Notes: generated from the letters alone by a model not told the origin. Positions 1 through 9,223 are shown, counted from the stretch's first letter. The stretch: DNA of 24,496 nucleotides from Pseudomonadota bacterium (GCA_016719885.1 JADJYF010000007.1:1-24496); one strand, 5' to 3'. Made by a program: numbers and translations.

Positions 1-74
1 GTGCGGGCGCCGCGCGCTGTCACCTGCGACGCGTGTTCACGCGTGTTCCAGGTGCAGGATGGCCAGGCGGGCCT

Positions 75-453
75 TCAACCGTAATCGTGGTAGTCGACCA
101 CGCGCCCTTCCCTTGCATGGTCCAGATGCAGGCGAGTTCGGGTTTGACGGTCTCGCCTTTCTTCGCGAAAGCCTTCGACGTCGTCATGGGCGTGCCTTCC
201 CGGAGTCAGCTCGCTGACCACGGTGTCGCCGGCGGCGAGGTGGCGGCGCAGCGAATGCGACCCGCCGGTCGGGCAGCCGTTCGGCGAATTGACGCATGAC
301 GGTGAGCATGGCCTCGGCGCCGTGCGGCAGCGCGCCGCGATTGGCGGTGTTCGACATGGATGTCGGGGCCCTTGAGACTTGCCAGCATGTCAGAAGTCCT
401 TGGCGTTAACAGGCGGCTATCCAACGGTTGGCGATGTCGAGCGGGGCGGTCAT
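75..453 (-). CDS. SnoaL/NTF2-like protein, frameshifted
   Basis: A small alpha+beta-barrel protein of about 126 residues can be reconstructed only by joining several frames. The start ATG at 453 follows a GAGG ribosome site and begins MTAPLDIANRWIAA; successive frames give VNAKDF, DMLASLKGPDIHVEH, MLTVMRQFAERLP, HLAAGDTVVSELT and finally GETVKPELACIWTMQGKG with a terminal VVDYHDYG before TGA at 75-77. The order (helical N-terminus, GDTVV strand, ELACIWTMQGKGRVVDYHDY strand pair) is typical of the SnoaL/NTF2-like fold, used by many unrelated enzymes and binding proteins. It lies downstream of the monooxygenase operon on the same strand, separated by a REP pair, so it may or may not belong to it. 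At least four frameshifts occur in under 400 bases. No catalytic role can be assigned. Bases 1-74 hold nothing I recognise. Confidence 0.6.
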
Positions 454-533
454 GACGTGATCCTCGTGACGAATGCGCTCAAGCGTTGCGCGAGGACCGC
501 GAGCCGTCAATTACCGGTCCGGGGACCCCGCGG

Positions 534-614
534 GTGTGAATTCATCCGCACACCGATTGCCGCACCGACAGGCGGGGCTCGCATTTAAGATGTGCGAATG
601 AATTTGCACCTACG
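534..614. repeat. REP-type inverted pair, degenerate
   Basis: The right copy (591-614, reverse orientation) matches the REP unit seen at 21376 and 23339 except for one base (TTGCAC instead of TCGCAC), and ends CCTAC, the complement of the GTAG foot. The left partner at 534-553 reads GTGTGAATTCATCCGCACAC, a decayed copy in the opposite orientation without the GTAG foot. The pair sits in the spacer between the reductase stop and the start of the NTF2-like gene, a usual location for such elements. Confidence 0.7.
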
Positions 615-635
615 GGGCGGCGTGGAACTTGTCTG

Positions 636-1635
636 TTAGAACAGGTGGCCTTCGCGGATATGCCCCTTGGCTTCGAGCAGGGTGCCACGACCGCGTCGCG
701 TGGCCGGCGCGCCGCTTGGTCAGGCATCGCACTGCTGCTCGGCATCGCCGACGTCGCGCTGCGCCAGGCTGCGTGAGGCGGCCACTGTGTCCGCACCAGC
801 CTTCGCGTGACGCTCAAGGTCGGCAGAGCTTGCGAAGCGGTCGCCGAGCGCTTCGTTGCAGCGCGCCAGCAGCGGCAGCGCTGGCAGGTCGCTCGCGCGC
901 CGGGCGCCGTAATAGAAGCGGAACTCGCGCGGGTCCTGGCGTGCGATGGCGTCGTCGAGCACGGCCGCTATCGGCGCGATGCCGGAGCCCGTCGCACGCA
1001 CAGCAGCACCGGCCCCTGGCCATCGCGCAGGTAGCTGTTGCCGAAAGGTCCGCTGAGCTTGAAGCGGTCGCCGACACAGCAGGCGCCGAGCGGGGCCGCC
1101 CGAAAACGCGCCGCCCACCACTTCGCCGACGGTAAAGTCGAGGTGTGTCGGCGCATGTCGGGCCGGAGGCAATCAGTAGGAGCGTCGCGCGTTGGCCCAC
1201 GGCGGCGTCAGTTCGACAGGGCGAGCCGGCGTAGAAGTCGAGCGGCGCAGACAAGGCGAGACTGAAGCGCCACAGGCTGGCGGTGAGCTTTTCGATCGAC
1301 GCCAACTTAACACCGAGTTCGCGCGGCAACAGCAGCGGGCGCGCACGCGCGTCCGCCGTCTGGCGCGCCTCGACCACGAGGTCGCTGAGCGGCCGCGCGC
1401 AGCACAGGAGTGCATAGCCTTCGTCGCGTTCGTCTTCGGATAACGAGTAAATGGACGCGCCGCCGTGATCGACCTCGCCATCGCGGACGAGATATTTGCA
1501 GCTCGAGCAGTTGCCGTGGCGACAACCGTATTCCAGCGCCACGCCGGCGCGCAGCGCGGCATCGAGCACCGTTTCGTCATCCCGCGCCGCGAAGCTTTCA
1601 CCGCCCGGCGCCAATTCAATCGAGTGGGAGGTCAT
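636..1635 (-). CDS. Diiron monooxygenase NADH reductase, frameshifted
   Basis: Electron-transfer component that passes electrons from NAD(P)H through FAD and a 2Fe-2S centre to the diiron hydroxylase. The N-terminal ferredoxin domain is intact: CRHGNCSSC supplies Cx4Cx2C, and the fourth cysteine follows about 31 residues later (ALLCCARP). Further frames give VELTPPWANARRSY, whose RRSY is the FAD-binding RxY[ST] motif, then FTVGEVVGG, FKLSGPFGNSYL, and a nucleotide-binding GSGIAP followed by FYYGARRASDLPAL. The last frame ends EAKGHIREGHLF before TAA at 636-638. About 333 residues in all, the normal length for MmoC/DmpP-type reductases. The start at 1635 (MTSHSIELA) has GGAG upstream. Four or more frameshifts lie between about 740 and 1230. 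It is the fourth gene of the operon and is separated from the coupling-protein gene by a strong hairpin. Confidence 0.88.
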
Positions 1636-1662
1636 GGCATGACTCCGTGTGCGGCCCATCGG

Positions 1663-1701
1663 AAAAATCTCTTCCGCCGACGGGGAGCTGTCGGCGGAAG
1701 A
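1663..1701 (-). terminator. Terminator-like hairpin inside monooxygenase operon
   Basis: A perfect 12-bp stem (1670-1681 pairing with 1690-1701; arm TCTTCCGCCGAC) encloses an 8-base loop. Read in the direction of the operon (minus strand) the stem is followed directly by GATTTTTCC, so five consecutive T residues lie just past the stem base. That is the layout of an intrinsic terminator or attenuator. It lies in the 89-base spacer between the coupling-protein stop (1725) and the reductase start (1635). Read-through at such a site would set a lower reductase level relative to the hydroxylase; that effect is inferred. Confidence 0.7.
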
Positions 1702-1724
1702 ACAAGGGTCCTGTCGTCGGCAGG

Positions 1725-2065
1725 CTACGCAGGCGTTTCCAGATCGGTCATGTGCGAAGTCACGCGGAACGTCATCGGATCGGTGACCACGCGCCCGACG
1801 AAGCTCGACATGATCACCAGCCACGAGCCCAGCGACAGTTTCTCGCCGAGCTCTTCGCCCACGCGCGCGATGTCGATGACGATCTCCCCTTCGCTCGATA
1901 CCAGCCAGTAAGGGCCGAGGTCCTCGCATTTGACGTGCGGGTGATCGGCGGCCAGGTAATCGAGCGTGGCGTCGGTCTCGGGGCTCTTCACGGGCACGAT
2001 GCAGACGCGCTGTCGTTGGCAAGGTTGAGGTCCCGGATCTTGTCTTCCGCCACCACCGCGTTCAT
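1725..2065 (-). CDS. MmoB/DmpM-type coupling protein, frameshifted
   Basis: Small cofactor-free effector protein that binds the diiron hydroxylase and gates substrate and oxygen access. After the start (MNAVVAEDKIRDLNLAND) one frameshift near 2010 is needed; the rest is continuous: VCIVPVKSPETDATLDYLAA, HVKCEDLGPYWLVSSEGEI, VIDIARVGEELGEKLSL and FVGRVVTDPMTFRVTSHM. The GPYWLVSSEGEIVID block and the closing region are characteristic of the MmoB/DmpM family, and about 113 residues is the expected size. Its ATG overlaps the beta-subunit TGA (ATGA at 2062-2065), indicating translational coupling. The next gene, the reductase, begins 89 bases downstream after a terminator-like hairpin. Confidence 0.88.
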
Positions 2066-3131
2066 GCCTCGAACTCCGCCAGCAGCGACGCATCGAGCCC
2101 GGCGGCCGTCAGCAGCCGGTTCTGTTGCGCACGCGCCGCCGCCAGCAGCGGCTTGAGATCGACCGCGCCGGCCGGCACGCGATCCGCGATGGCTTGCAGA
2201 GCCGCCACCGCGTCGAGCGCACGGTTGCCAGCTTCAGCCAGCCCCTCGATTTCGCCGCGGTTGGGCCGTGCGAGCCGCCGGCAGCTTGTCGTCGATGACC
2301 ATCCTCACCAGTGCTTGGGTCAGTCCGCGTTGCGGCGGCGGTCGCGGTCGGCGGTGAGTGCTATAGGGCGAGATGCTGTCCTTGGTGCAGCGGCCCCTGG
2401 CGGCGGACCAGGCCGCCGATGGCGACTTCGCTGAGCAAGGGCAGGATGACGAGGTTGGTGGCGATGGGGATCTCGCACCAGTCGCTGGTCGCGACCAGTT
2501 GTTCGACCAACCGGCGCAGCGGCTGGTAGGCCGGCCTGGTCCAGCCACGTCTGCTTGGCGCCGGCGTCCGACAGGCCCGGCACCGCCATCTCGGCCGCCA
2601 CCAGGTGGCTGACGATGGCTTGCGCATGGCGCATTTGATCGAAGGCCTGGAAGCACAGCGCATTGCCCAGGCAATCGGACAGCGCTTCGCGTTGCGCCGG
2701 CGCGAATGCGCGGAACAGGCCGTTCTCGAAGAACGACCACGCGCGGTAATGCCCGGGCGATGAAGTCGTCCAGCCACGCGCGGTTGTTGTCGGCAAAGGC
2801 GCCGGGCCTCGACGCGCTGTCTTCCGGTCAGGCGCTCGATGGCGCGCTCCTGCTCGGCCTGCATGCGCACGTAGGGCCGTTGCCAGAGCTGCGCCGGATC
2901 GCGAAACGCGAACCAGTCGGGATGGCGCAGCGCGGTCGATTCCTCGCGCCATGGCGCGCGGCCGTCGGCGGGCGTGAGGAGGTGCCCACCCTTGTCGAAG
3001 CCGCCGGTTTCCCATTGCTGGCGAATGGTGACCGCTTCGTATTCCGTCAGGCGCCGCGTGGCCGGCTTGATGAAGCTGAAGTCGCGCGCCGATTCCACGG
3101 CCGTGACGGTGTTGGTGACCGGGGCGTTCAT
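2062..3131 (-). CDS. Diiron monooxygenase hydroxylase beta subunit, frameshifted
   Basis: Structural beta subunit of the soluble diiron hydroxylase, about 356 residues, which pairs with alpha and lacks the metal site. The start at 3131 gives MNAPVTNTVTAVESARDFSF, then RRLTEYEAVTIRQQWETGG and HPDWFAFRDPAQLWQRPYVR, typical of MmoY/PrmC-like subunits. A second frame carries YRAWSFFENGLFRAF, LGNALCFQAFDQMRHAQAI and VAAEMAVPGL; a third carries LRRLVEQLVATSDWCEIPIA and TNLVILPLLSEVAIGGL; a fourth closes with EIEGLAEAGNRALDAVAAL and LLAEFEA before TGA at 2062-2064. At least three frameshifts are required. The start overlaps the alpha stop by ATGA and has GGAGGTGCA directly upstream. No gamma-subunit gene follows, so an alpha2beta2 hydroxylase is likely. 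Confidence 0.88.
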
Positions 3132-4645
3132 TGCACCTCCTGTACCGGCAGCTTGTGCAGCGGATCCTTGATCTCGTAATGCAGGGCGCGGATGTCGTTG
3201 ATGGTCCACATGCGCTTCATGTTGAGATGCGGCTGGCCGATGGGGTCTTGCCGTCGGCGCGCAGGAAGCCGTTCTGCTCGACGAAGTCGGCGAGATCCAT
3301 GCCGTCGAATTCCTCGAACAGGGTCGGCGAGCCGAGGTAGCGCTGCGGCTCTTCGCGGAAGATGTGTTCGCAGGCGTCGGAGCAGAACGCATGCTTCTTG
3401 CCGTCGATCAGGCGCACGCGCATGGTCGAGATGTCGGGGCGCGGGAACACGCCCGGCATGTGGCACACGCGGCACAGCGGCGGCAGGTTTTCCATCGCCA
3501 TCAGCGGAATCATGCCGGAGCTCGGGTCGGACATCGCGGCGAAGTCTTCCCACCACTTGCCGAAGTGGTTGTACCAACCGGGTACTTCTTCTCGAACCAC
3601 TCGAAGTCGCGTGCGTTCAGCGGGTCGTGACGCCAGAACATCAGCGGCCAGCCGGCGAACACCACCATCGCCGCGGTGTGTCCCACCAGAACATGCGGTC
3701 GCGCGCTTCCTCGAACCAGCGCGGGATCTCGAGACCGAAAGGTTCGAGCTTGCGGATGAAGCGCGGCCCGGTCGTGGTCGACCCATTCCGTCCATTTCTC
3801 GAGATACGAGCTGGTGCGCTCGTCCTGGAAGTAGTCATAGACCGCCGACAACAGCGGGTCGAAGAAATTGTGCTGGCGCCAGAACGCGCGATCGAAATCC
3901 TTCTGCAGCATCGGCAGGTTGTCGGGCTCCGATACCACCGCCGCGAGCGTCGCATAGCCATTGGCCATGTGCCGTGACTCATCGGACTGGATGGACAGGA
4001 ACACGGTCGGCGTGGCCTGGTCGCCGTTGGCGGCGGCTATTTCGGTCATGGCCACGAACAAGGGATTGGTGAAGGCGGTTTCCACCACCGCCTGCAGGTT
4101 GACCGCGCCCTCGATGGGGTCGCCGGCAAAGAAGCCCTGCAGCGCGGCGCGGCCGGCACGGCATTGGATGGACTTCGAGCGCAGCGCGATGCCGTTGGAA
4201 AAACCCTCCGGGTCGTGAGCGTGTTTCGCCAGGTAACGGGTCAGGTGCGCGACCTGGTTGGTATGGCGGATCTCGTCGATCATCTGCGCCATGTAACCCT
4301 GGCGCAGTTCGGCGTTGTCGACCGTGTCGACCAGCTGGCCGGTGGACTTGATGGCGCTGTATTCGCCGAAGCCCGTGACCGGCAGCACCAGCTTCATGAT
4401 CTCCATCCAGCGCTGGGAAGCCTTGCGCGGCAGCCCGGCGCGCGCCATCACGTCGGACATCGCGCCGTACTGGCGGTCGTCCTTCTCCTGCTCCATCGAG
4501 CAGTAGTCGCGTATCAGGTGGCGGAACGGATCCTTGGTGCGTGCCGGGATCTTGTATTTGGTAGGATAGCGTTGAGGTTTGTCGACATAGCTGAACTGCC
4601 AGTCGAATTCCTTAACCTGTTGTGGGTTTCAATGATGTGCTGCAT
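3128..4645 (-). CDS. Soluble diiron monooxygenase hydroxylase alpha subunit, frameshifted
   Basis: Catalytic subunit of a bacterial multicomponent monooxygenase, about 505 residues. The carboxylate-bridged diiron ligands are all visible (frame-corrected numbering): E95 in FGEYSAIK, E125/H128 in DEIRHTNQ, E189 in VETAFTNPL and E223/H226 in SDESRHMANG, with the family spacings of 30, 64 and 34. The TPTVFLSIQSDESRHMANGY stretch is very close to the methane/propane/alkene branch. A C-terminal YHS-type cysteine module (CRVCHMPG, then CSDACEHIF) follows, and the end reads RMWTINDIRALHYEI. The start at 4645 has CGGAGG upstream. Frameshifts lie near 4600, 3755, 3680, 3590 and 3245. First gene of the operon alpha-beta-coupling-reductase, with an AraC-type gene divergent. 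Gene order without a gamma subunit or Rieske ferredoxin argues against sMMO and toluene 4-monooxygenase types; short alkanes or alkenes are plausible substrates but not shown. Confidence 0.92.
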
Positions 4646-4775
4646 GTCGACCTCCGCTCGATTGACGCCCGCGCCGTGCGTCGATGCGAACGAACGCGGC
4701 CCCTCGTCCGCCGCGCGGCCTCGAAGCATTGCGGCGGATGTCGATGAACTTAGGCGGGGAGCCAGCCAGCGTGAA

Positions 4776-4791
4776 GCGTAGAAGCTGCCAA
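4776..4791 (-). promoter_or_regulatory. Weak sigma-54-like -24/-12 element
   Basis: In the 175-base spacer between the divergent monooxygenase operon and AraC gene, the minus strand reads TTGGCAGCTTCTACGC. The GG and GC dinucleotides are 10 bases apart, as in sigma-54 promoters; the -24 half (TTGGCA) is good and the -12 half (ACGC for TTGC) is poor. Several diiron monooxygenase operons use sigma-54, but the adjacent regulator is AraC-type rather than a sigma-54 activator, which weakens the case. No convincing sigma-70 promoter was seen in this spacer. Confidence 0.25.
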
Positions 4792-4820
4792 GTTTTCATG
4801 CCGAAGGTGACAGCGCATCG

Positions 4821-5853
4821 ATGAAACAGGCCAAGCTCGAACGTGTGTTGATGCCCAACACCTACGTCAAGCACGTGGCCCAGGAGTTCAGCGATCACGA
4901 ACGTTTGACGACCGGCAGCGGCATTCCCGCCGACGCGCTCCTGACCTATGCCGAGCCCGTCAGCGTCGCCCAGCATTTACAGATCATCCGTAACGCCCTT
5001 GAGTTGTCCGGCCGCTCGGATTGGTATTTCGCCTGGGGCCGGCGCATGGCCGAACATTTCCATGGCCCCATCACGCTCGCATGGCTGTCGGCGCCGACCC
5101 TCGGCGCGGGCCTCGACACCTTCCTCAAATTCATTCCGAGCCGTGTGCCTTATCACCGCTGGTCGGGCCAGGTGGAAGGCGCGGAGTTCGTGTGCGAAGT
5201 GCGCGAGCTCATCGACCTCGGCCCGGTGCGCGTGACGCTGGTCGAGATCCCATTGCTGGTCATGCATGAATACGTGCGCACCATCCGGCCCGGGCCCATG
5301 CAGGGTGCGCGCATCGAGCTCAAGTATCCGCCGCCCGAGCACGCCGCCGTGTACGGCGAGTGGTATGGCTGCGAAGTACGCTTCAACGCGCCGCGCAATG
5401 CGCTGGTCATACCTGCCGCGTGGCGCGCGGTGCACAACATGGGCCATGACGAAGGCACCTGGACCACCTCGCTGCGACATTGCGAGGTGCTGTGCGCGAT
5501 CACCGAAGACAAGGACACCCTCACCAGCGTGCGGCGCATGCTGTTCAACCGTTTCGAGCGGCCGCTGGGTGAACGCGTGATCGAGTCTCGAGGAAGTGGC
5601 GGCGGCCCTGCATCTATCGCCGCGCACCCTCATTCGCCGTTTGCGCAGCGTCGACACCACCTACCAGGCGGTGGTCGACGGTGTGCAGCAGCAGCGTGCG
5701 CGCGAATTGCTGGGCAATCCCAACCTGCGCATCCAGGACGTGGCGGTGGAACTCGGCTACCAGGATCCGAACAGTTTCGCGCGCTCCTTCAAGCGCTGGT
5801 TCGCGATGACGCCGGGCGATTACCGGCGCCGCGTGAACGGCGACGACGCCTGA
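4821..5853 (+). CDS. AraC-family transcriptional regulator, one frameshift
   Basis: About 344 residues. The N-terminal two thirds (MKQAKLERVLMPNTYVKHVA, LLTYAEPVSVAQHLQIIRNA, DWYFAWGRRM, FHGPITLAWLSAPTLGAGLD, FLKFIPSRVPYH) resemble the arabinose-binding-like sensory domain of OruR/ArgR-type AraC proteins. One extra base near 5590 shifts the frame; the next frame gives the DNA-binding domain: EEVAAALHLSPRTLIRRL (first helix-turn-helix) and IQDVAVELGYQDPNSFARSF with FKRWFAMTPGDYRRR (second helix and the conserved GY..xSxFxRxFkrxxGxxPxxyR signature). It is transcribed away from the monooxygenase operon and is the natural candidate for its substrate-responsive activator; that role is inferred from position. 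The stop codon directly abuts the stop of the convergent exporter gene. Confidence 0.9.
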
Positions 5854-7265
5854 TTACTTGTCTTCCACCGCGCCGCCGCGGCTGATGTTTTCGCCATCCC
5901 CGGCACGCAGGCTCCAGAATGACAGGCTCGAGATGGCCGTCATCACCGCCAGGGTGAGAAACGCGCTGTGCAGGGCGCCGAGCACCGCCAGACGGTCGCT
6001 CTGCGGCAGGTCGGCGAGGTAGAAGCCGGTCACCAGCGAGCCGCAGGCAAGGCCGAACGACAGCGACATCTGCTGCAGGGTGCTGGCCAGGGTGCTGGCC
6101 ATGCTGACCTCGGCATCGGCGATGTCGGCATAGGCCATGGTGTTCATGCTCGAGAACTGCAGGGAGTTGGCGAGGCCCATGGTGAGTCCCATGGCGACGA
6201 TGACGACGATTGGCGTCGCCGCGGTGATCAGCGAAAAGCTCGCCATGATCAAGGCCACCAGCAGCGTGTTGACGATGAGGATGCGGCGGTAGCCGAAGCG
6301 CCGCAGCAGCGAGGTCGACACCACTTTCATGACCATCGCGGCGGCCGCCGCCGGCATCATCAAGAGGCCCGACTGCCAGGCCGGCAGACCCAGGCCCAGT
6401 TGAAACAACAACGGCAGCAGCAAGGGCAGGCCGCCGACACCGAGGCGTGTGACGAATCCGCCCAGCACCGCCACGCGAAAGGTGCGCGTGCGAAACAGCG
6501 CCAGCCTGAGCAACGGGTGGCGCTGGCGCCGCGCATGCAGGCCGTAGGCGATGAACAAGCCCACCGCCAGCGCCGCCAAGGCCAGCACGTGAGAGGTGGC
6601 GAGCTGATGCTCGCCGAAGATCTCGAGCAGCCACGACAGCAGCGCCGCGGCGCTGACGAACAGCACGAAGCCGCGCAGGTCCAGCGGCCGCGCCACCTCG
6701 CCGTGGTAGTCGGGCATATGCTTATGCCCGAACCACCAGGCCGCGAGCCCCACCGGCAGGTTGACGAAGAACATCTCGCGCCAACTCGCGAAGTGCACGA
6801 TGAGTCCGCCCACCGTCGGTCCCAGCAACGGGCCGAGCAGGGCCGGGATGATCACGAAGTTCATCGCCACCAGCAGCTCGCCCTTGGCGAAAGTGCGCAC
6901 GATGGCCATGCGTCCGACCGGCATCATCATCGCCGCCGCGATGCCTTGCGGCACGCGCGCGGCGACCAGCAGCGGCGCGCTGGTGGCCAATCCACAGACC
7001 AGCGACGACAGCGTGAAGAGCGTGAGCGCCGCCAGGAACACGCGCCGGCTGCCGTAGCGATCCGCCAACCAGCCGGACAAGGGAATGCAAACCGCGAGAC
7101 TAAGGTGTAGCTGGTCACCACCGCCTTCAGGCTGAGCGGCGTGACGCCGAGGCTCGCGGCCATGGCCGGAATGCCGGTGTTGACGATGGTCGAGTCGAGC
7201 TGCTCCATGAACAGCACGGTCGCGACGACCCACGGCAGGTAGCGTTTGGTGGCGGCGTCTTGCAT
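5854..7265 (-). CDS. MFS drug exporter, DHA2 (EmrB/QacA) type, one frameshift
   Basis: Inner-membrane proton-driven efflux pump of about 470 residues with a 14-helix DHA2 layout. Visible signatures: LDSTIVNTGIPAMA in helix 1 (motif D1 of drug:H+ antiporters), GWLADRYGSRRV (motif A, loop 2-3), and LGPLLGPTVGGLIV (antiporter motif C). Later helices include LRGFVLFVSAAALLSWLL, GGLPLLLPLLFQLGLGLP and IVVIVAMGLTMGLANS. One base is missing near 7100 (SYTL to LSLAVCIPLSGW); otherwise the gene is intact. The start at 7265 faces the divergently transcribed GST gene, 91 bases away. Its stop directly abuts the AraC stop with no spacer, so the two convergent genes have no room for separate terminators. 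The exported substrate cannot be inferred. Confidence 0.92.
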
Positions 7266-7356
7266 GACAGGGGCGACAGTCTAGCGCGCGCGTGGCCATG
7301 CCGGCGTCGACGGACCTCGTTATATACTCGACAGCCTTACCCCGAGGAGCCGAGCC

Positions 7357-8199
7357 ATGAACGACAGCGCAGCCTACACCCCACCCAAAGTCTGGAAATG
7401 GGAGAACGCGTCCGGCGGCGCCTTCGCCAACATCAACCGGCCCATTGCCGGCGCCACCCATGACAAGGAGCTGCCGGTCGGCGAGCATCCCTTGCAGCTC
7501 TATTCGCTCGGCACGCCCAACGGCGTGAAGGTCACGGTGCTGCTGGAAGAACTGCTGGCGCTCGGCAAGTCCGGCGCCGAATACGATGCGTGGCTGGTCA
7601 ACATCCTCGAGGGCGAACAGTTCGGCAGCGGCTTCGTCGGCATCAATCCCAATTCCAAGATCCCGGCGCTCCTTGACCGCTCGACCAATCCGCCGACGCG
7701 AGTGTTCGAATCGGCCGCCATCCTCATGTACCTCGCCGAGAAGTTCGACGCCTTCCTGCCCAAGAGCGGCGCCGCGCGCGCCGAATGCCTGTCGTGGCTG
7801 TTCTGGCAGATGGGCAGCGCGCCCTATCTCGGCGGTGGCTTCGGGCACTTCTATGCCTATGCGCCTAGCAAGATCGAATACTGCATCAACCGCTTCACCA
7901 TGGAAGTCAAACGTCAGCTCGACGTGCTCGATCGCAATCTCGCCGAGCGTCCTTATCTCGCCGGCGATGAATACACGCTGGCGGATATCGCGGTGTGGCC
8001 GTGGTATGGCGTGTTGTGCACGGGCGATCTGTACAACGCCCAGGAGTTCCTCGACGTCACGTCCTACACCCACGTGCAGCGCTGGGCGAAGGACATCGAA
8101 GCGCGCCCGGCGGTGCAACGCGGCCGCCGCGTAAACAAGACCTGGGGCCCGGAAGAAGAGCGCGTGGTGGAGCGTCACTCCGCCGCCGACTTCAAGTAA
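7357..8199 (+). CDS. yghU: YghU-type glutathione S-transferase / disulfide oxidoreductase
   Basis: Intact 280-residue protein matching the YghU (Nu-class GST) family end to end from memory: YTPPKVWKWE, FANINRPIAGATHDKELPVG, the thioredoxin-fold entry LQLYSLGTPNGVKVTVLLEE, substrate-loop NPNSKIPALLD, VFESAAILMYLAEKF (ES glutathione-binding pair), then the helical domain with FWQMGSAPYLGGGFGHFY, YCINRFTMEVKRQLDVLD and YLAGDEYTLADIAVWPW. YghU enzymes bind two glutathiones and reduce disulfides or organic hydroperoxides in the cytoplasm. Start at 7357 with a GAGGAG ribosome site; a TATACT -10-like hexamer lies at 7323-7328 without a convincing -35. The SDR gene follows 31 bases downstream and is probably co-transcribed. 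Confidence 0.95.
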   Translation: MNDSAAYTPPKVWKWENASGGAFANINRPIAGATHDKELPVGEHPLQLYSLGTPNGVKVTVLLEELLALGKSGAEYDAWLVNILEGEQFGSGFVGINPNSKIPALLDRSTNPPTRVFESAAILMYLAEKFDAFLPKSGAARAECLSWLFWQMGSAPYLGGGFGHFYAYAPSKIEYCINRFTMEVKRQLDVLDRNLAERPYLAGDEYTLADIAVWPWYGVLCTGDLYNAQEFLDVTSYTHVQRWAKDIEARPAVQRGRRVNKTWGPEEERVVERHSAADFK

Positions 8200-8230
8200 C
8201 GCCAACCCATTCAACCACGAGAGCAACAGC

Positions 8231-9028
8231 ATGACGACCGCAGGCACGCGCAAATCCATCTTCATCACCGGCGCCGCCAGCGGCATGGGGCTCGAGACCG
8301 CGCGCCTGTTCGCGGCCGGCGGCTGGTTCGTCGGCGCCTATGACCTCAACGAAGCCGGGCTCGCCGCACTGGAGGCTGAACTCGGCGCCGCCAACTGCAT
8401 GGCGCGCCGTCTCGATGTCACCGACCGGGACGCCTATCGCGGCGCGCTGGCGGAATTCGCCGGCGCCACCGGCGGCAAGCTCGATCTCTTGTTCAACAAC
8501 GCCGGCATCGGCAAGGGCGGGCGTTTCGACGAGCAGTCGTTCGAGGACATCATGGCGGTGGTCAACGTCAACTTCATCGGCGTGCTGAACGGCATTCACC
8601 TCGCCGCGCCGCTGTTGAAGGCGACGCCCAACTCGCTGTGTTTTTCGACGTCCTCGTCGTCGGCGACCATGGGCATGCCGGGCATCGCGGTCTACTCGGC
8701 GACCAAGCACGCGGTGAAAGGCCTGACCGAATCCCTGTCGAGCGAATTCGCGCGCTACGGCGTACGCGTCGCCGATACGCTGCCGGGCCTCATCGATACC
8801 CCGCTCATTCCCGATGCCTTGCGTCACGGCGCCGCCAACAGCGGCATGTTCCGTCTCATCCAGCCTGTGGAAGTGGCCAAGGCGGTGTGGGCCTCCTACC
8901 ACGACGAGCCCGACCGCCTGCACTGGTTCGTACCGGCCGAGATCGGCGATCTCGACAAGGCCTCGGCGCTGGACCCGGAAGGCACGCGCGCCAAGTTGGC
9001 GGTGAATGCGGCGTTTCTCGACGAATGA
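8231..9028 (+). CDS. Short-chain dehydrogenase/reductase (SDR)
   Basis: Intact 265-residue classical SDR. The Rossmann motif TGAASGMG is at residues 13-20, NNAG at 89-92, and the catalytic YSATK at Y155/K159 follows a serine-rich strand (FSTSSSSATMG) that supplies the active-site serine. D38 in GAYDLN at the end of beta-2 suggests NAD(H) preference over NADP(H). The C-terminal half has the GLIDTPLIP loop after the PG turn. SDRs of this kind interconvert alcohols and ketones; the substrate is unknown. It lies 31 bases after the YghU-type gene with a weak GAG ribosome site. The 195-base stretch to the next gene contains a short GACAG that can pair with either of two flanking CTGTC copies (9063-9099), but no clear terminator. 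Confidence 0.93.
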   Translation: MTTAGTRKSIFITGAASGMGLETARLFAAGGWFVGAYDLNEAGLAALEAELGAANCMARRLDVTDRDAYRGALAEFAGATGGKLDLLFNNAGIGKGGRFDEQSFEDIMAVVNVNFIGVLNGIHLAAPLLKATPNSLCFSTSSSSATMGMPGIAVYSATKHAVKGLTESLSSEFARYGVRVADTLPGLIDTPLIPDALRHGAANSGMFRLIQPVEVAKAVWASYHDEPDRLHWFVPAEIGDLDKASALDPEGTRAKLAVNAAFLDE

Positions 9029-9223
9029 ATTCGAAGCGCGCCTGGCATGGACGCCGGCGCGGACTGTCATTCGGAGTGCGGGGACAGTGAATTGCTGTCA
9101 GGGGTGCGGCGCGCACGCTTCGAAGTGCGACATAGCGCGGGCAGTTCCGATCCTGTGAACCTCGTCATCATGCGCCAGCACCCGTTATCCGTCTGTCGTC
9201 ACCGCCCTGAGAAGGAATTCACC

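Noticed and set aside
5968..7110. Long open frame of 380 codons on the plus strand
   Set aside because: It is antisense to the DHA2 exporter and has the Gln/Arg/His-rich composition of a GC-rich shadow frame; the exporter frame shows real motifs.
9063..9099. Two alternative short hairpins (ACTGTC/GACAGT and GACAG/CTGTC) suggesting a leader switch before the S74 fibre gene
   Set aside because: Stems are only 5-6 bp, with no T-tract, and no ligand-binding consensus is recognisable; too weak to call regulatory.
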